A DNA stretch of 64,000 nucleotides from Pseudovirgaria hyperparasitica (GCF_010093815.1 NW_022985550.1:1191074-1255073); one strand, 5' to 3'; numbered from the stretch's first letter, positions 22,528 to 35,456 are shown. Made by a program: numbers and translations. Notes: generated by a model not told the origin, from the sequence alone.

Positions 22528-23391
22528 CTTCGCGACGTAAAGCGAGGACAGAGTGGGACGAGGCTTGCACAGATTTGAGAAGGTCGGTGGAGGCAAGTGA
22601 AGAGTCTTGTATGCCAGCCCGTGGCTGGTATTCGGAAGTTATGAATTGATATCGAAGTCTTGACTCGTCCGAATGCCAACACTAACACCTCAAATCGTGT
22701 CACAGCATAGTTAGTGAGACCTCCGAGAACACAAGATCAAAGATATTCCGCCTCTAGCGGCGTTGTGTTCAGTCATGTAGATGGCTTGGATTAGATAGCG
22801 ATGATGTTCCTAACAAGCAGTTAATCTAGCACCAACTGAAAATATGGATGATTCTTCATCCACGTAGCAGCAATCTCGAACCGACCTGCGAATGTACCAA
22901 AAATCAAGAAGTACTGAACTAAGATACCTGAGGAACACTGCTTGTTACTCGGAATACTTTTAATTTGAGGTGGCGTGGTGCCAGATTTGAGGTGGCAATT
23001 CGGAAGATTTGACGTCGCTAGATCTGATCATTAATAGCGGCTCGGTGAATTTACTCAATTCGGGAACTTTCATGTTTATGCTCGACTGAGGTGTCGTGCC
23101 ATGGATGTTCTAGCCTAAAGACAACAATAGAGATCCGCTCACTAAGTCATGAGCGTACGGTCTCTGAAGGTAGAACTTAGATCGCTGTTGGGTGCACACC
23201 CTGATGAATTGCTTCAGATTCTTTTTTACGATCGCAAGCAACGGCTCTGAAGCCCAATAGTCTGTAATCGTATGAAGTGAGACTATGTGGAAAATCTTCA
23301 AGCCCAGACTACGCCAAGTAGATTTGGTATCATAAGGATCATTTAAGGTCGTGAAGTCCCATGAACCGAAACGCCAGCTTTCTGTCTAATC
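22528..23391. other. AT-rich intergenic region
   Basis: Lies between the tyrosinase start and the stop of the C6 regulator (both -). Rather AT-rich, with small direct repeats of a TTTGAGGTGGC motif near 22966-23000. No gene is supported. Confidence 0.5.
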
Positions 23392-26267
23392 TCATCGAAC
23401 CAGTATCGCGTTGATGACTTTGCACCAGTATTTCCCTTCCCATTCAATCGGAGTCTCACCGATAAAGCGTGCGTTAGGTCTCTCCTCCAGCCAGGCTGCG
23501 CCAAGAGAGACTCGATTAAACCAGTCACGCACAGCGTCGTCAACATGTTCGCCGACTGGAATTATCACCCCATCTGATTGCCGTACAGCTGGTTTTGGTG
23601 GAACACCTCGCATGCGCAGTAACATTACCAGCACATCACTGAAACGCTCTCCCTGTTGGCTGTAGTAGGGAGGAGCCTTGTCAAGCGGCCAATGCTTGGA
23701 TACAAACTGTTGTTCGCTCCCCAGTAGGGTGGTTCTGAGCTCAGCTGCCGCGTCTGCAGGGACACTGGCTGTATCGGTAGATGTTTCATTACTCGTAATT
23801 TCCCACGTTTTGAAGTACCAACACATACGCTCAACACACGCCAAGAGGACGATTGAGACCAAGTAGGTTTCAAAAGGCTTTGCTTGCTGCCTCTGGAGTA
23901 GCCGACGCTCAATGTCATTCATAATTGATTTGGAAAGTGTGGCAGCACGCTTCTCAGTGGCTCCGAGTAATTGAAGCGCAATTATTTTGTAAGACTCGTG
24001 ATCTTCTGCTGGCGTGATAGGGAGTCGATTAATTGACATTTTCGAGTCGTTCTCGATATCAGAGTCTGTTATTTCAACAAGGTTGGCGCAGGCTGGAGTC
24101 GATGCATTCAGTGATATCTGCCATGTAATGTTTCGATTTGCGAGAATTGTCGTTGCGACCCACAATTCAAGGGACCTCATTATAAGATCATCCATTATAA
24201 CGTCATCCTGATAACATGCGGTATTAGAGTAGAGCATGGCTCATATCCCATGATGAACTCACCTTAAGATCCGTGCCAAACCCGGCTAGAGTTGACAAAG
24301 TGATCTGCATGAACCCAGAGCTTTCAGTTTGGTGATAAGTCTGGGCAAGTTTGCGGATGTATTGTTCCATCTTGCCCGCAAGGTCGTCAGTATCTGCGTC
24401 AAGGGCCGCAGGATCACTGGTATCCACTGTACCGTCAACTGTAGTACCAAAGAGAAGAGGATCTAATGGGGTTTTGCCCTTTAAGGGCAAGAATGTTACA
24501 TATGTCGTAGACTCAGGTATATGTTTGACCTCCATCCGACCCGGAATCTTCTGTAACTGGCTTTTGACATTTCCAAGAGCGTGAAACGCCAAAACGGTGT
24601 GAAGTCCTGTACCGACGTGTCAATTGCGATGGACTTGGTTGCTTATCATTTATTCACCTGCAGAGTATAGACCAAACTCTTCTGCAATCCTAGTCCGGAT
24701 GCAAGGGTGCCTCCACAATCTCGCACTATCGACACTGCTACATGTACCGCAAGGTGTCTCACCAGAACACTTTGAGATTAGTCGCTGTCAAGAACCTGAC
24801 ATGGTTGCAAGCTCACAGGTTTCTTAAGCATGCGGCAACGGATACATGCGCCTCTTTTCCTAACCTCCTGAACCTCTTTGCGTCGCGTATCTGAGAATCG
24901 CCCCCGGACTTTGTGTTTCCCAGGCTTTTGATCGATGCTGAAGTCCGTGGTGAAATGTGTCTGTGAAGCACTAGGTTTAAGCATATTAGACCCTAGTTGC
25001 GTTGGCGTGGTGACTGCCTTAGACTGTGTTTCTGAAACAGACACTGGTCCGGGGTTCGTTGTTTCTGTTAAAGATGGATCTATATTCTGCAAGTTCGTCC
25101 ATAATGGTCTACCTGTGGCAGGCAAGTTGAACTTATCTGACAGGACTACGTTGGGGTCTGTTAGATCGGGCATAAGATTCTGGGCAGCAGAAGCCGTCAT
25201 CATCAAAGTGGGAGATGACACGCTAGAGGTGGATACTACATTGTGTCCCAAAGGTGGGGCAGAGGGCTGAGGAGAATCGTGTGCAGTCAGAGTACTGTTG
25301 GACTGTGGGAACAAGGGGGGTAGACTGGAGACATCTAGAAGCTATCAGCTTATGTGGATAACTCATGAGTAGAACTCTGAAAGGGAATATACGCTGCCGC
25401 AAAGTTTCGAATTGCAATCCGAAATCCGCGAACGTTTCTTGCGGCTGAGTTGGTCCATGCGCATTAAAATTCTGTTCCTTATGGTGTGTGTACCTACCGT
25501 GGCGATCGGTCACTCCAATCGTGTTGAGGTCAGACCTAGAGTCGTCTGACACGAGGAAGTCTTCCAGGAGAGTTCCACCATGTTCACCAGTATTACGAGA
25601 ATGTTGTTTCTTTCCGCCTCTAGAGCTCACATGTTTTCCTGTGAGATCCAATTGTTGCCTTGAAACCTCTGCTAGTGCCTCTAATCCAGACATGCTCTGC
25701 TTCGGAGTAAAAGGTAGCCCATTTTGGATTGCAATGGAGGGTCGTCTGGTTTCTGGAAGCTCTGGAAGATCATGGAATTGTAAAAGTGCTCGTTGGCGGT
25801 CGCTAACGGGAAGCGCAGGACATTTCTTGGTTAGATGATTTATGAGGCTATCAATTCTACCCTTGGGAAACTGGAGAGCTTGTCAAGACCTGATCGCCAG
25901 AGAATTTTGCTTCACCAAACCTTCTCTCCGCAGGACTTGCAAGTGTGCTGGTATCGATTGCTCGCGTCCTCCAGTTTAGGGCCGCGCTCAAAATACTCTG
26001 TAATGAGTTGATTTGGCTTGCGGCCCATACTGTAGCGATAGCAAGGGCGAGGCCGTCAAGCTGCCGAATTCGCCTGGTTGATTGTAAGTAATTGAAAAAT
26101 GTGTGGGACAGGTTCTGCCGTTCTAAAAAGGCGGTGGCGCGGCGGGCGGTCGGAGATTGAGATGTCCAGGTGCACACAAGACAAATTAGATTTGTGGGTG
26201 TGCTACTTGAAAATGGTGTGTCCTTATTAAACTCCCAAAGTGTCCGAAAACCTCGGTCAGTGAACAT
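23392..26267 (-). CDS. Zn(II)2Cys6 transcription factor
   Basis: Well-supported exons on the minus strand are up to 25393 (5' exon), 25334-24817, 24769-24658, 24606-24263 and 24207-23392. Introns of 58, 47, 51 and 55 bp join in phase. Splicing at 24816-24770 builds the zinc cluster CIRCRMLKKP + CSGETPCGTC, with a last Cys in RHPCIR. This arrangement is common in a Dothideomycete/Sordariomycete regulator family. A conserved-looking block upstream of 25693 (RIDSLINHLTKKCPALP, then RQRALLQFHDLPELP) is open and must be coding. It reaches to about 25850. A further open exon at 26267-25857 (MFTDRGFRTLWEFNKDTPF) probably supplies the N-terminus, but it lies in another frame and I could not settle the join. 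A 58 bp intron at 25936-25879 would work by phase. The target genes are unknown. TRP4 lies just upstream. Confidence 0.82.
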
Positions 26268-26585
26268 CTATTTGCCCAACGTTGTAATACCACAGTCCTG
26301 AATCATGAAAATAGTCGTTGAATTAACATATCAATTGCAAAGTATCTTCTTCACTAACCTGCTCTGGTCTATCATATAACAATCCCTAACAAATACTTGG
26401 CGACTGAGTGGAAAGTCGTACAAGTGGAATTGTCATCAACTGTAACAGCGTAAGGAACGTATTTCCTTATATTGAAGTGACTGGTAAAATTATTCTAGCT
26501 AGAACTGATGCGCTACGCACTACATTTGATTGGTTCTAAGTATCTATGCCATAGAACAGTCCTGGGAGCCAATATCATTGGGACT
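26268..26585. other. intergenic region, C6 regulator to TRP4
   Basis: 318 bases holding the regulator's promoter and the TRP4 3' flank. AT-rich, with no distinct motif that I can name. Confidence 0.5.
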
Positions 26586-27950
26586 TCAGGTTGTCTTTGA
26601 CAACTGGTTGGTGACTTCGGTGAAGTTGTGCCATTGCTGAAGGGCAGCCCCGCTGCTTACGGCCCATCGTGCTCGTCGAAGGCCCTCTTTCCAGCGGCGA
26701 CCTCCTGGCCCAGTTTCCGTGATTACATTACCATCATCTCCTTCACCCATGGAGCTAGAGTCTGAGTCGCACAGGCCCGAAGCGACAAACAGGGCTGCCG
26801 TGTTGATTAAGACAAAGTGAAGGATTGGATCATTTGGTGGTATCTCTCCTCTCAAGATTCGCATCAATATGAGGGCATTTTCTTCTGGCTCTTTTCCAGG
26901 GCTGACCTGGCTAAGAGGATGTCGAGGGAGCCCAAAGTCGGCCGGTTCTAGCATGAAGTGCTCGATATCTACAAGCGTCCTTGGTGGCGCGTCGTCATCA
27001 CTCGTGGTATAGTCGTCGTCCGCTGCATCCTGAGAGCCTTTAAAATCTGGATTTGGTCGCTCCACTAGTTGCCAGCAAAGGGTGCGCCCGGCGATACTAA
27101 TCTCATCTAGATCCTCCTCTCCGCATACAACCAATGCTTTCTTTGCACCTGCCATCTGGAGAGCTTCAGCGAAAACCCCTCCCATATCTTTACGAGCAAC
27201 CCCGATGACACGGGCTTCGATGAGATCTTCGAGGGGGTTAGCCAAGGGTCCTAGGAGATTGAAAATAGTGCGCCAGCCCAACTCCTTCCGAATAGGTGCT
27301 ACAAATCTAGCTCCAGGATGGAAAACCGGAGCGAATAGGAAACAGTAGCCCGAGCTCTCGTATACCGCATGAACAGATGATGGAGTTACGGCAGATATAA
27401 CTGGCGCATTCGGTTTCGTCGAGCTCAAAAGATCTGCAGAGCCTGACTTGGATGTCGACGCACGATTCCCATGTTTGGCGATCATCAAAAGGGAAGAGGC
27501 GAGAATAGACGATGTAGTGCTGATGTTGAAGGTATTATGCGAGTCTCCTCCAGTCCCTACAATATCGCACTGGAATTCTTAGCATAAAGAGTAGATGATT
27601 GGTAGAGAACGCACAAGTCCCCCTCTATAGTTCCCCTCCTTTCTACCTTTAGTCTTTACCAATTTCGCCAGTGACTTTGTGTCTACTGGAGAAGAAGCAT
27701 AACGCATTGCAGCAGCACACTTCCCAACTACATCTGCTCGTCTGTCCCAGCCTGTGAAATGAAGTGCCGTAAGGAGTGCTCCCGTTTGCACAGGCGACAG
27801 ACTGTCTGTGAATATGTGTGCAATAGCATATGCAATCTCGTTTGCGGTCACGCCTTCTCCATCCGGGGATGGCCATAGACGTCGGAGCAGCGGTGTTATA
27901 GAAACTTTCGCATTTTGCTCCTCTTGATCAGAATTGATGGCCATAGTCAC
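26586..27950 (-). CDS. TRP4: anthranilate phosphoribosyltransferase
   Basis: Two exons, 27950-27615 and 27569-26586, with a 45 bp intron (GTGCGT...TTCCAG), give 439 residues. The enzyme transfers phosphoribose from PRPP to anthranilate in tryptophan synthesis. The splice restores the PRPP-binding loop CDIVGTGGDSHNTFNIST. Then follow KHGNRASTSKSGSADLL, HPGARFVAPIRKELGWRTIFNLLGPLANP and the metal-binding DEIS motif (EEDLDEIS). The N-terminal helical domain is present (ANEIAYAIAHIF). An acidic, likely disordered insert (DAADDDYTTSDDDAP) sits between the DEIS strand and the C-terminus, a length extension relative to bacterial TrpD. The start could be ATG 1 or ATG 3; I give the first. The gene is divergent from MAK21 by 309 bases. 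Confidence 0.96.
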
Positions 27951-28259
27951 AGCCGGCGTGCCTCCACGAGGGTCAATTCTGTGTAGTTGGAGCGGAAAGA
28001 TCCCATGCGCAGAAGAAGACGATCATGCGATGCTCTGCTCACCTTTTAATGCTCATGCTCGCTGTACGATTCGAGTCATAAAGGGTGGGTCGGGACTGAT
28101 ACGCTAAAGAAAGTTTCGCCTGAAGATCATTGCCGAACACGTGCAAGCGGGACAATTATCTTGGCATCCGGACGATAATTTTCTCCTCCGCAAACACCTC
28201 CGAGAGCTCAGGCACGCCAGGGCGAAGCAATTTATTTTCAAGCACAGCAAGATCTTGTA
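27951..28259. promoter_or_regulatory. shared TRP4/MAK21 promoter region
   Basis: 309 bases between divergent start codons. A Gcn4-type core (CGAGTCA, reverse complement TGACTCG, one base off the palindrome) lies at 28072-28078, about 120 bases upstream of TRP4. That would fit amino-acid control, but the single imperfect match is weak. Confidence 0.5.
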
Positions 28260-31046
28260 ATGGGGCAGAAGAGGAAACGTACGGACACTAGCCAGGAACA
28301 GGCCGTGTCCAAGCCCTTTCAGAAAAAGAAGTCGGATCTTCACAATGGCTCAAAAGGAAAAGAGAAGAAGGTCGGCGATGGGCATAAGCCTAAGTTGGTA
28401 CGTTTTTGGCGCAAGATAAGATGAAAGTTATATGCTAAGCATAGCTGTGTAGACATTTGAACCACGACCAGACTGGCACGCTGCCGAGCTCCCAGAGCTA
28501 CCTCTCGTCGATAATGCCCCAACTCCAGACTTTCACATTCTGGACGACCTGCATCGATATGGCGAGACCTTACTCGAAGCCGAGAACGCCATGTTCGAGA
28601 GTTCGAATGCAAGCTCCTCGTCCCACAAGTTCATGTACCAGACCATATCCTCGGGTACATTGGAAGACAAAGTTTCCTCATTGACGTTGCTGGTTCAAGA
28701 GTCACCAATACACACGAGGAAGGCGTTTGAAAACCTTCTTGGTCTCGCAAGCAAGAGGAGTCGTAACCAGGCTTTGATGGCGATTGCCGCGCTCAAGGAT
28801 CTGCTGGGACAAGGCGTCTTGCTGCCGCCAGACAGAAAACTGCGTGCATTCAATCGGCAACCAGCTCTTGCTGGCGCGCTAAAGGGAGTGACGACGATAC
28901 AAAAGATATCAGGGGTACCGAAACTTCCACCGGGGGTGGAGAAAGTGCATCTTATCTCCTGGACCTACGAAGACTGGCTCAAAAAGCAATACTTTGAGCT
29001 ATTGAAGACTATCGAAGTCTGGTGCAATGACGAGGTACAATACGCTCGCATGCGATCTGTCACGTTCGTTTATGAACTGTTGAAGGAGAAGCCAGAGCAA
29101 GAGGAGAATCTGCTGCGTCTATTGATCAACAAGCTAGGTGACACGGACAAGAAGATTGCGTCGCGGGCTTCATATCTTCTCTTACAACTGCAAAACAGTC
29201 ATCCTCTTATGAAGGAAGTCATTGTTAGCGTTATAGAAGCAGAGTTTCTCTTCCGACCGGGACAATCGGCACACGCTCGGTACAATGCGGTCGTCACTCT
29301 CAACCAAACTATCCTCGGCTCCAAGGAGCAAGAGGTATCAGATAAGCTACTGGAAATATATTTTAAGCTCTTTCTTGGACTTATCAAGGATCCGCATGCA
29401 AGCGAGCGTGAACAAGGTGGAGGCTCAAAGCCGGGCAAAATGGCGAAAGAAAAAGCCAAAAGGAAGGAGAGTGCAGCGGAGGTGCAGAAAGAGGCCGACG
29501 AAAAGATGATTGCTCAAATACTGACTGGAATCAATCGAGCCTTTCCCTACGCAAAGACTGATGATGAGGCGTGAGTTATGAGATGTATCGGAGCAGATGT
29601 TGATCAAAACTAACTTTGCACAGCTTCGAGTCCAAGCTTGACATGATATACAGAGTCACACATGCGTCCAATTTTAACACCAGTCTTCAGGCTCTGATTT
29701 TACTGCAGCAAATCTCCGCCACGAAACACTTCACTGCTGATCGATTCTACCGTACCCTATATGAATCTCTTCTAGATCCACGTCTCACGACTACGTCCAA
29801 ACATATTCTCTACCTCAATCTTCTGTATCGGGCCTTGAAGTCAGACATGAATCCCAAACGGGTACAGGCATTCGTCAAAAGATTGATGCAGATAATCACT
29901 CTGCACGAGCCACCATTTGCTTGTGGTGTATTGTTTCTTATCAACGAACTGATTATCACGTTCCCAAGTATACGTGAGATGATGAATTCTCCAGAGGAAG
30001 ACGACGAGGAAGAAGTTTTCATGGATGCTCCTGAGACTGAAGAAGATGCCATGGCAATGAAAAAGAAAAAGGAAACGCAAGAAGTAAAGCGAACATATGA
30101 TGGGCGCAAGAGGGATCCACAATACGCGAACGCAAACCTTGTTTGCTTGTGGGAGTTGATACCGTTCAAAATGCACTTTCATCCGTCAGTATCTCTGTTC
30201 GCATCTCGACTACTTTACGGCGAGGTGATGCCACCAAAACCAGACCCATCGCTGCACACATTGATGCACTTCCTCGACCGATTCTCATACCGCAACCCGA
30301 AAGCCAATGCACTTGAAGGAAAGGGCACATCAATATTTCAGCCTCTTGCCGGTAGCGAAGGCACGGATAGACTCATCAAAAGACGGTCTGGTGCTTTTGT
30401 GGAGACACCGCTCAATACTGAGGCGTTCTGGTCGCGGAAGGCAGCCGACGTGGCCGCTGACGAAGTTTTCTTCCATAAGTACTTCAGTCAGTCTGGCAAG
30501 AAAGTGTCGAAAGACAAGAAGGCACGCAAGAGCAAGAAGGATGACGATGAGGATAGTGAGGAAGAGGCCGGCGAGGAAGAGATCTGGAAAGCCCTTGTTC
30601 AGTCCAAGCCCGAAATCGAGGGAGACGAGGACAGTGATGATGGTGGCTTCGACGACGAAGACATGTTGTCCGATGATGATGATGCTGATGACAGCACTGA
30701 AGAAGCTGGAGGAGTCGAGCTCAACCTTGATTCAGATTCAGATGCAGAAGATCTCGACGACGCCCCTGAGATGGATGTGGCGGGAAGTGACGAGGAGGAG
30801 GATGATTTTGACATGGCTGAGCTCGAAGACGACGAAGACGACATTGTTGGGAGCGATGACGAGCTACCATCAGACTTTGAAGAAGCAGCAGAAGGCGCAG
30901 ATGAAGAAGAAGTCGAGCAAGTGTCAGACAAGAAGAAGGCAAGAGACGAGAAGAAGGCCAAGAAGCGAAAGCTGAAGAGTCTCCCAACTTTTGCTTCGGC
31001 AGATGATTACGCGAAACTGATGCAAGACGATGAAGACGGATTCTGA
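28260..31046 (+). CDS. MAK21: ribosome biogenesis protein MAK21/NOC1 (CBF domain)
   Basis: Three exons (28260-28397, 28453-29570, 29624-31046) with introns of 55 and 53 bp give 892 residues. Mak21/Noc1 pairs with Noc2 on early 60S pre-ribosomes in the nucleolus. Exon 1 is a Lys-rich tail typical of nucleolar proteins, joined to TFEPRPDWHAAELPELP. The helical repeat region includes FENLLGLASKRSRNQALMA and HLISWTYEDWLKKQYFELL. The CBF domain is around residues 500-620, with LFLINELIITFPSIREM and LWELIPFKMHFHPSVSLFA. The long Asp/Glu/Ser-rich acidic tail with Lys clusters at the end is typical for the family. Phases agree at both joins. The ATG at 28260 is in frame with a Lys-rich exon and is the best start. 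The gene is convergent with SFT2 across 5.1 kb. Confidence 0.96.
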
Positions 31047-32249
31047 TGGCGATTTCAATATGATATACGATAGACAAGGAGGTGCGAAAGAAGAATTGGA
31101 GTACACAGCCTCCTGCGATTGAATTTTTGCAGGCTACAGACACAGCGGCTACAATTGAATCATACATGAGCACCTAGCATATCAATATCCGCAAAAAAAA
31201 CACGCCGTCAAGTTCAGATAATGTACGTCTGCATGATGCTGACCCTTCTGACAGAATCTACAGCGGTCTTCAAGCAACATAACCTACGCCGCAATCCACA
31301 TGAAAATCAGCGGGGCGAGATGGGAAGTTCGAACGGACCGAGCCTGGAGGCATTAGCCATAGTCGGCCCTTGAAGTGGACCGTACGTACAATAAGTGAAC
31401 CATGGGACGCTCTACAAGACGGGAGCATGAGGGATAATTCGAAACGGAGCTCTCTTTCACGGCAAATGGCACAGAATGGAGATGAAGCGAGGAGATGGTC
31501 GTGGCGTCGATGAATTGTGGGGTGGTCTGGAAAAGAAACAAAGGGACTGATGGCGACAGCGGGGGGCGTCCTGGTGATCGTCAAGTCGGCTTGCTGCCGA
31601 CCAGCCCGAGCGTCTTGCATCAGGCAGCGGACGGGTTGCTGCAAGATGGACGGATCCCCCGCCTGTGCATCTCGCATGTTCCCGCTGTCTCCACTGACTG
31701 CTAGCTACAGCGCTGAGGAGTTCCAATGGACGAAGGCGTCTTGCCGCTGGGACTAGATATTGAAGACGGCTGCTTGAATACAACCATAGTTGACGCACGA
31801 AGCAAGGAAGACTGACGATGATAATGATGATTAGGGCCTGAATGAGGATGAGGACAGATATAGTAGGGGTTGTTTTGACGGTGTAACGCAACAAGCCAGG
31901 TGGGGGCAGGGGGGTAGAGGACAGGGCAAGAGCAGCCCGTTGACCCCCCCGCATTCCGGTCATTTGGCGCCTATCCTGCCTGATAACCCAACTAAAACCC
32001 CCTACCTTAAGCTCGAAGGTTGTCCTGTTGATCAGCCATCATCATTCATCATTCACCTCCCAGCCTCCTCTTTCTACTCATACACCACCACCTCTACCAC
32101 CTCTACCACCACCAACACCAACCACACCTCCTCTCTCTCCTCATCCACCCAGCCGTCAATAGTGCTAATACTCTCTTGTCGGACTTAGGAGAGCCGGTCT
32201 TTTTGATCAGCTGGCCGGTATGTTGACGGCCCCCCTCCCCTACGCTTGA

Positions 32250-32423
32250 ATGGCAACCCTTATCACTATCGTTGCTATTATCGTACCGCTCGTCTCGAGT
32301 ATCCGCGAGGACCACACTGACAACGGACCAATAGGTCGAGCAGTATCTGCTTTCTGGAGTCGCACGTGGAGTGGCGCCGATGTCTCGACCCTAGACCCTG
32401 CGAATTCCACCATCGCACCCTAA
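32250..32423 (+). CDS. candidate 57-residue membrane micropeptide (low confidence)
   Basis: An ATG-to-TAA frame of 57 codons whose N-terminus MATLITIVAIIVPLVSSI would make one membrane segment or signal anchor, followed by a polar tail ending STIAP. The start context (TTGAATGG) is weak. It lies between two CT-rich tracts in the gene-poor region. No family is recognised, so it may be chance. Confidence 0.2.
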   Translation: MATLITIVAIIVPLVSSIREDHTDNGPIGRAVSAFWSRTWSGADVSTLDPANSTIAP

Positions 32424-32992
32424 TAAATAAGCACAGACGATACTGGTGGATTTGTGTGCATCATGCCAAAGGCGATGCAGATGCAGATGAAGATGCAGGT
32501 TTAAGGCCGGCCGGGGTTGACACAGCTCGCCTTTTGGCTGCATGACACGCGGGACCTCCCCTGTCCGTCCAAAATCACGCTGAGCTGCTACACTATCCAT
32601 CTGGCCTCACTCAACACCCACAACACCATCGACACCTCTATTACACCACACTCTTGCCGCTTAAGGGTTAGCAATCGATCCATCACTCGACACCATTCAG
32701 CTCTGCCCTGTTTTTCTGTGCTGACTCTCGTCCGTATATCATGAGGTCTGTGCTTAGCTCTACCCACGCCTCTCTCTCTCTCTCTATCTCCATTCTACAC
32801 TGCCACTAACTACCCTGACGAGTCCGTTGACTGGCACCACTGATCGCTAACGCCCTAGTCCGACTCATGTCGCACATCGCACGTATCGTCTTCGATCTTG
32901 CTACACCCACACAGAGTGTACAGTGCCAGCCGCCGTCCAACTCTATTGTGCTCAGGCTTCCTTTTCCCTTCGAAACCGGATTGCACACCGCC

Positions 32993-33157
32993 ATGGCTAC
33001 TCGCTGCTACATATCTATACGCGTCTCATTACTCATGATCCTGCTTGTTCATCATTTCTCCAGAGTCCACTCTCGCGAATCCTTCCGACCGCACCCGTCA
33101 CCTCAAATGACATCTAGACCTGGATTCTATGATGGGAACGAATCAATGCCACCTTGA
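32993..33157 (+). CDS. candidate 54-residue secreted peptide (low confidence)
   Basis: The frame starts in a near-ideal context (CACCGCCATGGCT) and begins MATRCYISIRVSLLMILLVH, a credible signal peptide, with a possible cleavage site near RVHS. The mature part is about 27 residues rich in Pro, Ser and Arg, with one Tyr and no Cys. The same frame is open upstream to another ATG at 32867, which would give 96 residues without an N-terminal signal. It lies about 180 bases after a CT-rich tract. No homolog is recognised; it could be an orphan secreted peptide or chance. Confidence 0.25.
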   Translation: MATRCYISIRVSLLMILLVHHFSRVHSRESFRPHPSPQMTSRPGFYDGNESMPP

Positions 33158-35436
33158 CCCTAATACATGGTTCTAACACGCCTATCATGCCGCATTCCCG
33201 CTGTCCGAGCTTAATCGCTGCCGCCCTGCCAATCCCAATTGCTCGTTGATTGCGCTCACTCGCCCAATCGTCTTCTATACGCTTTCTCTTTAGATAGAAA
33301 GTCGTTAGAATGCGGACTTATATATGAAAGCACCATTCCCTGACATCAATCTCAGCACAGTCGTCCATGCAATAGATCACAACTGCGATTTGAAGAATGT
33401 ATCTATAGTTATCAGCCTTCCGGTTGCCTTTGAGAAGCCATAGACCAACATATTGGACCACCTGATCATCGTATTGAAGTCCATCCGGCATTTCCCGACA
33501 TAGCTACGTATACATTTTACGCTGGGTTCCAGTGGTGGTCAGCATGGGAAGTACCATTACGAGCTAGACGCTGCCCTGGAACAATCAGGAAGTGAGCTAT
33601 CTCCCTTACGGAGCCGAAGTTCTGAAGCCCCTATACCGAAAACTCTGATGATCTCATTTACATTACGATATTGTCTTCATAAACCATACCATACCCTGCA
33701 ATAAGGAATGGAAGGGTGCCCCATGAGTACCTATATGTAATGCTTAATATCTCTAGTGTCGCTCAGACAGACTGTGCATATCCATTCAGAGATGGATATC
33801 TATCTGCTTACTTTCAGAGCTAACTCTTAGTTGTCACCTGGGCCCCGAGCCTATTCGCTCGCATTGCGACCCTATCCTGATGCGCATGTGCACAGTTTTT
33901 TGACATCGCTGCATTGCTGCTTTCCAAACATTTGAAACAGCTGCGCAGCTGGTAATCATCAGGCTTCGAGACGGAATGCTGCTCATTTGTGGAGCATCTC
34001 CCTGCCTCAACCAACCTTGTGATGTACCATTGGTGAGCAAGGTTCGCATCTGCCGGCATACCATCATAAATAGTCTTTGACATCATCATACCTCTTGCCG
34101 CACTCCTCATGATAGACAAAGTCATCACTACCTAGTTCGAGGGGGTCCTGTGAGTTATTGCATGGCTCGTAACCATCCCTTTGACTCCTAATCACTACAT
34201 ATTGCTATACCGCGTCGCGTCATCGATGCACCGTCTAGCTTACGATTAGCCACTATGTGGATGCACACTACACAGGCTCTAGATCGCGGACGTCACCCCG
34301 AAGACCCTCACCAGCCACACTTACGTTGATCCGAGGGTTTGGAATTTATTTTCCGGGAAGTATCTCTATCAACTTCGCGGGCAAGATGTGTTCTATTGCC
34401 AAGGATCCTCGCAGCAACGCTGCCTACTTCTACGCGTCATCACTCCAGCAGATACAATATCTCTAGCAGAACGATATGAGACTCCTCTACACCATACCGA
34501 CACCTCAGAAGAGCACCGGATCTACGATTCATGAAGCTGCGTCCAGACCCTTACCTTCAATGTCCAAGACCCTGTCTCAGACTCCTCATAGCTCGAGCCT
34601 ACAGATCAGATGACTTACCGCCCGCACGCCTGTGCATGCCACCCTCAAGCGAAGCGGTCTGTATGGCTACACCGCCACTATGCCTTGCAGCAGCCCGGAT
34701 CGGCGCGCCCTGCATTCTAGCCTGTCCTTGCTGTGCGACGGCATGGAATTGAGAGCGCACCGACTCGCGTGCATGCATGTGTAGAAATGCATATCCGACG
34801 TCCGTGATGAACGTCATGAACATCAAGTTTTTCAAGTTGTCAACCAAACCAGATCAGCACCTTTCAAAAAGACCACCCCGACCATCTCCCATTATGCGGT
34901 GAGTGGTGCATAGAGCGGTCCCGTCAAGCCACCTCACGTTTTTCCAGCGGGGTCTCTCCAAGTCACCCGGAGAGCCCGCTGGCGCGTACCACATCCATCT
35001 ATCTATCCATGGTCCCGCGTCCCAGACGTCGGTCCCAGACTCCGAAGTTCTTCTCCCCCCTCCCCTCCCCTCAAACGCCCATCAATTCATCAACACAAAG
35101 CCACCTTTGTTTCCCTCTTTGCCCGCGGACTGTTATTATACCTCCGGCATCGCAAGCTGCGAACCGCACCGGGGCGCCGCTGGCGTCCCTCGCGTGCCGT
35201 GCCTTGTGACGTGCCCTGCCCTCGGTGTACCGTTTGAAATAACCCCTCCCGCCTCCCCTCCTCTCCCTTGCAGCAGGCACTGGACTGGAACTGGGACCAG
35301 ACGGGCGATATACTTGTTTTTTCGCGGTTCCACGGTTCCTTTGGGGAGCGGACTGCGCGCGCGTGTGTGTTGTGTAGTGAGGGAGGGCTTCTTGGCACTA
35401 ATTGACTCTTGGTGTGGTGGATGTGTATGTAATCTG

Positions 35437-35456
35437 CACACACACACACACACACA
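35437..35456. repeat. (CA)10 microsatellite
   Basis: Ten perfect CA units in the gene-poor region between MAK21 and SFT2. Confidence 0.95.

Noticed and set aside
30307-30975. Long frames overlapping the acidic tail of MAK21
   Set aside because: They are shifted readings of the GAC/GAA/AAG-rich tail and give Arg/Lys- or Ser-rich nonsense.
31457-31963. 168-codon minus-strand frame after MAK21
   Set aside because: It overlaps another 135-codon minus-strand frame, and composition and lack of motifs give no reason to prefer either.
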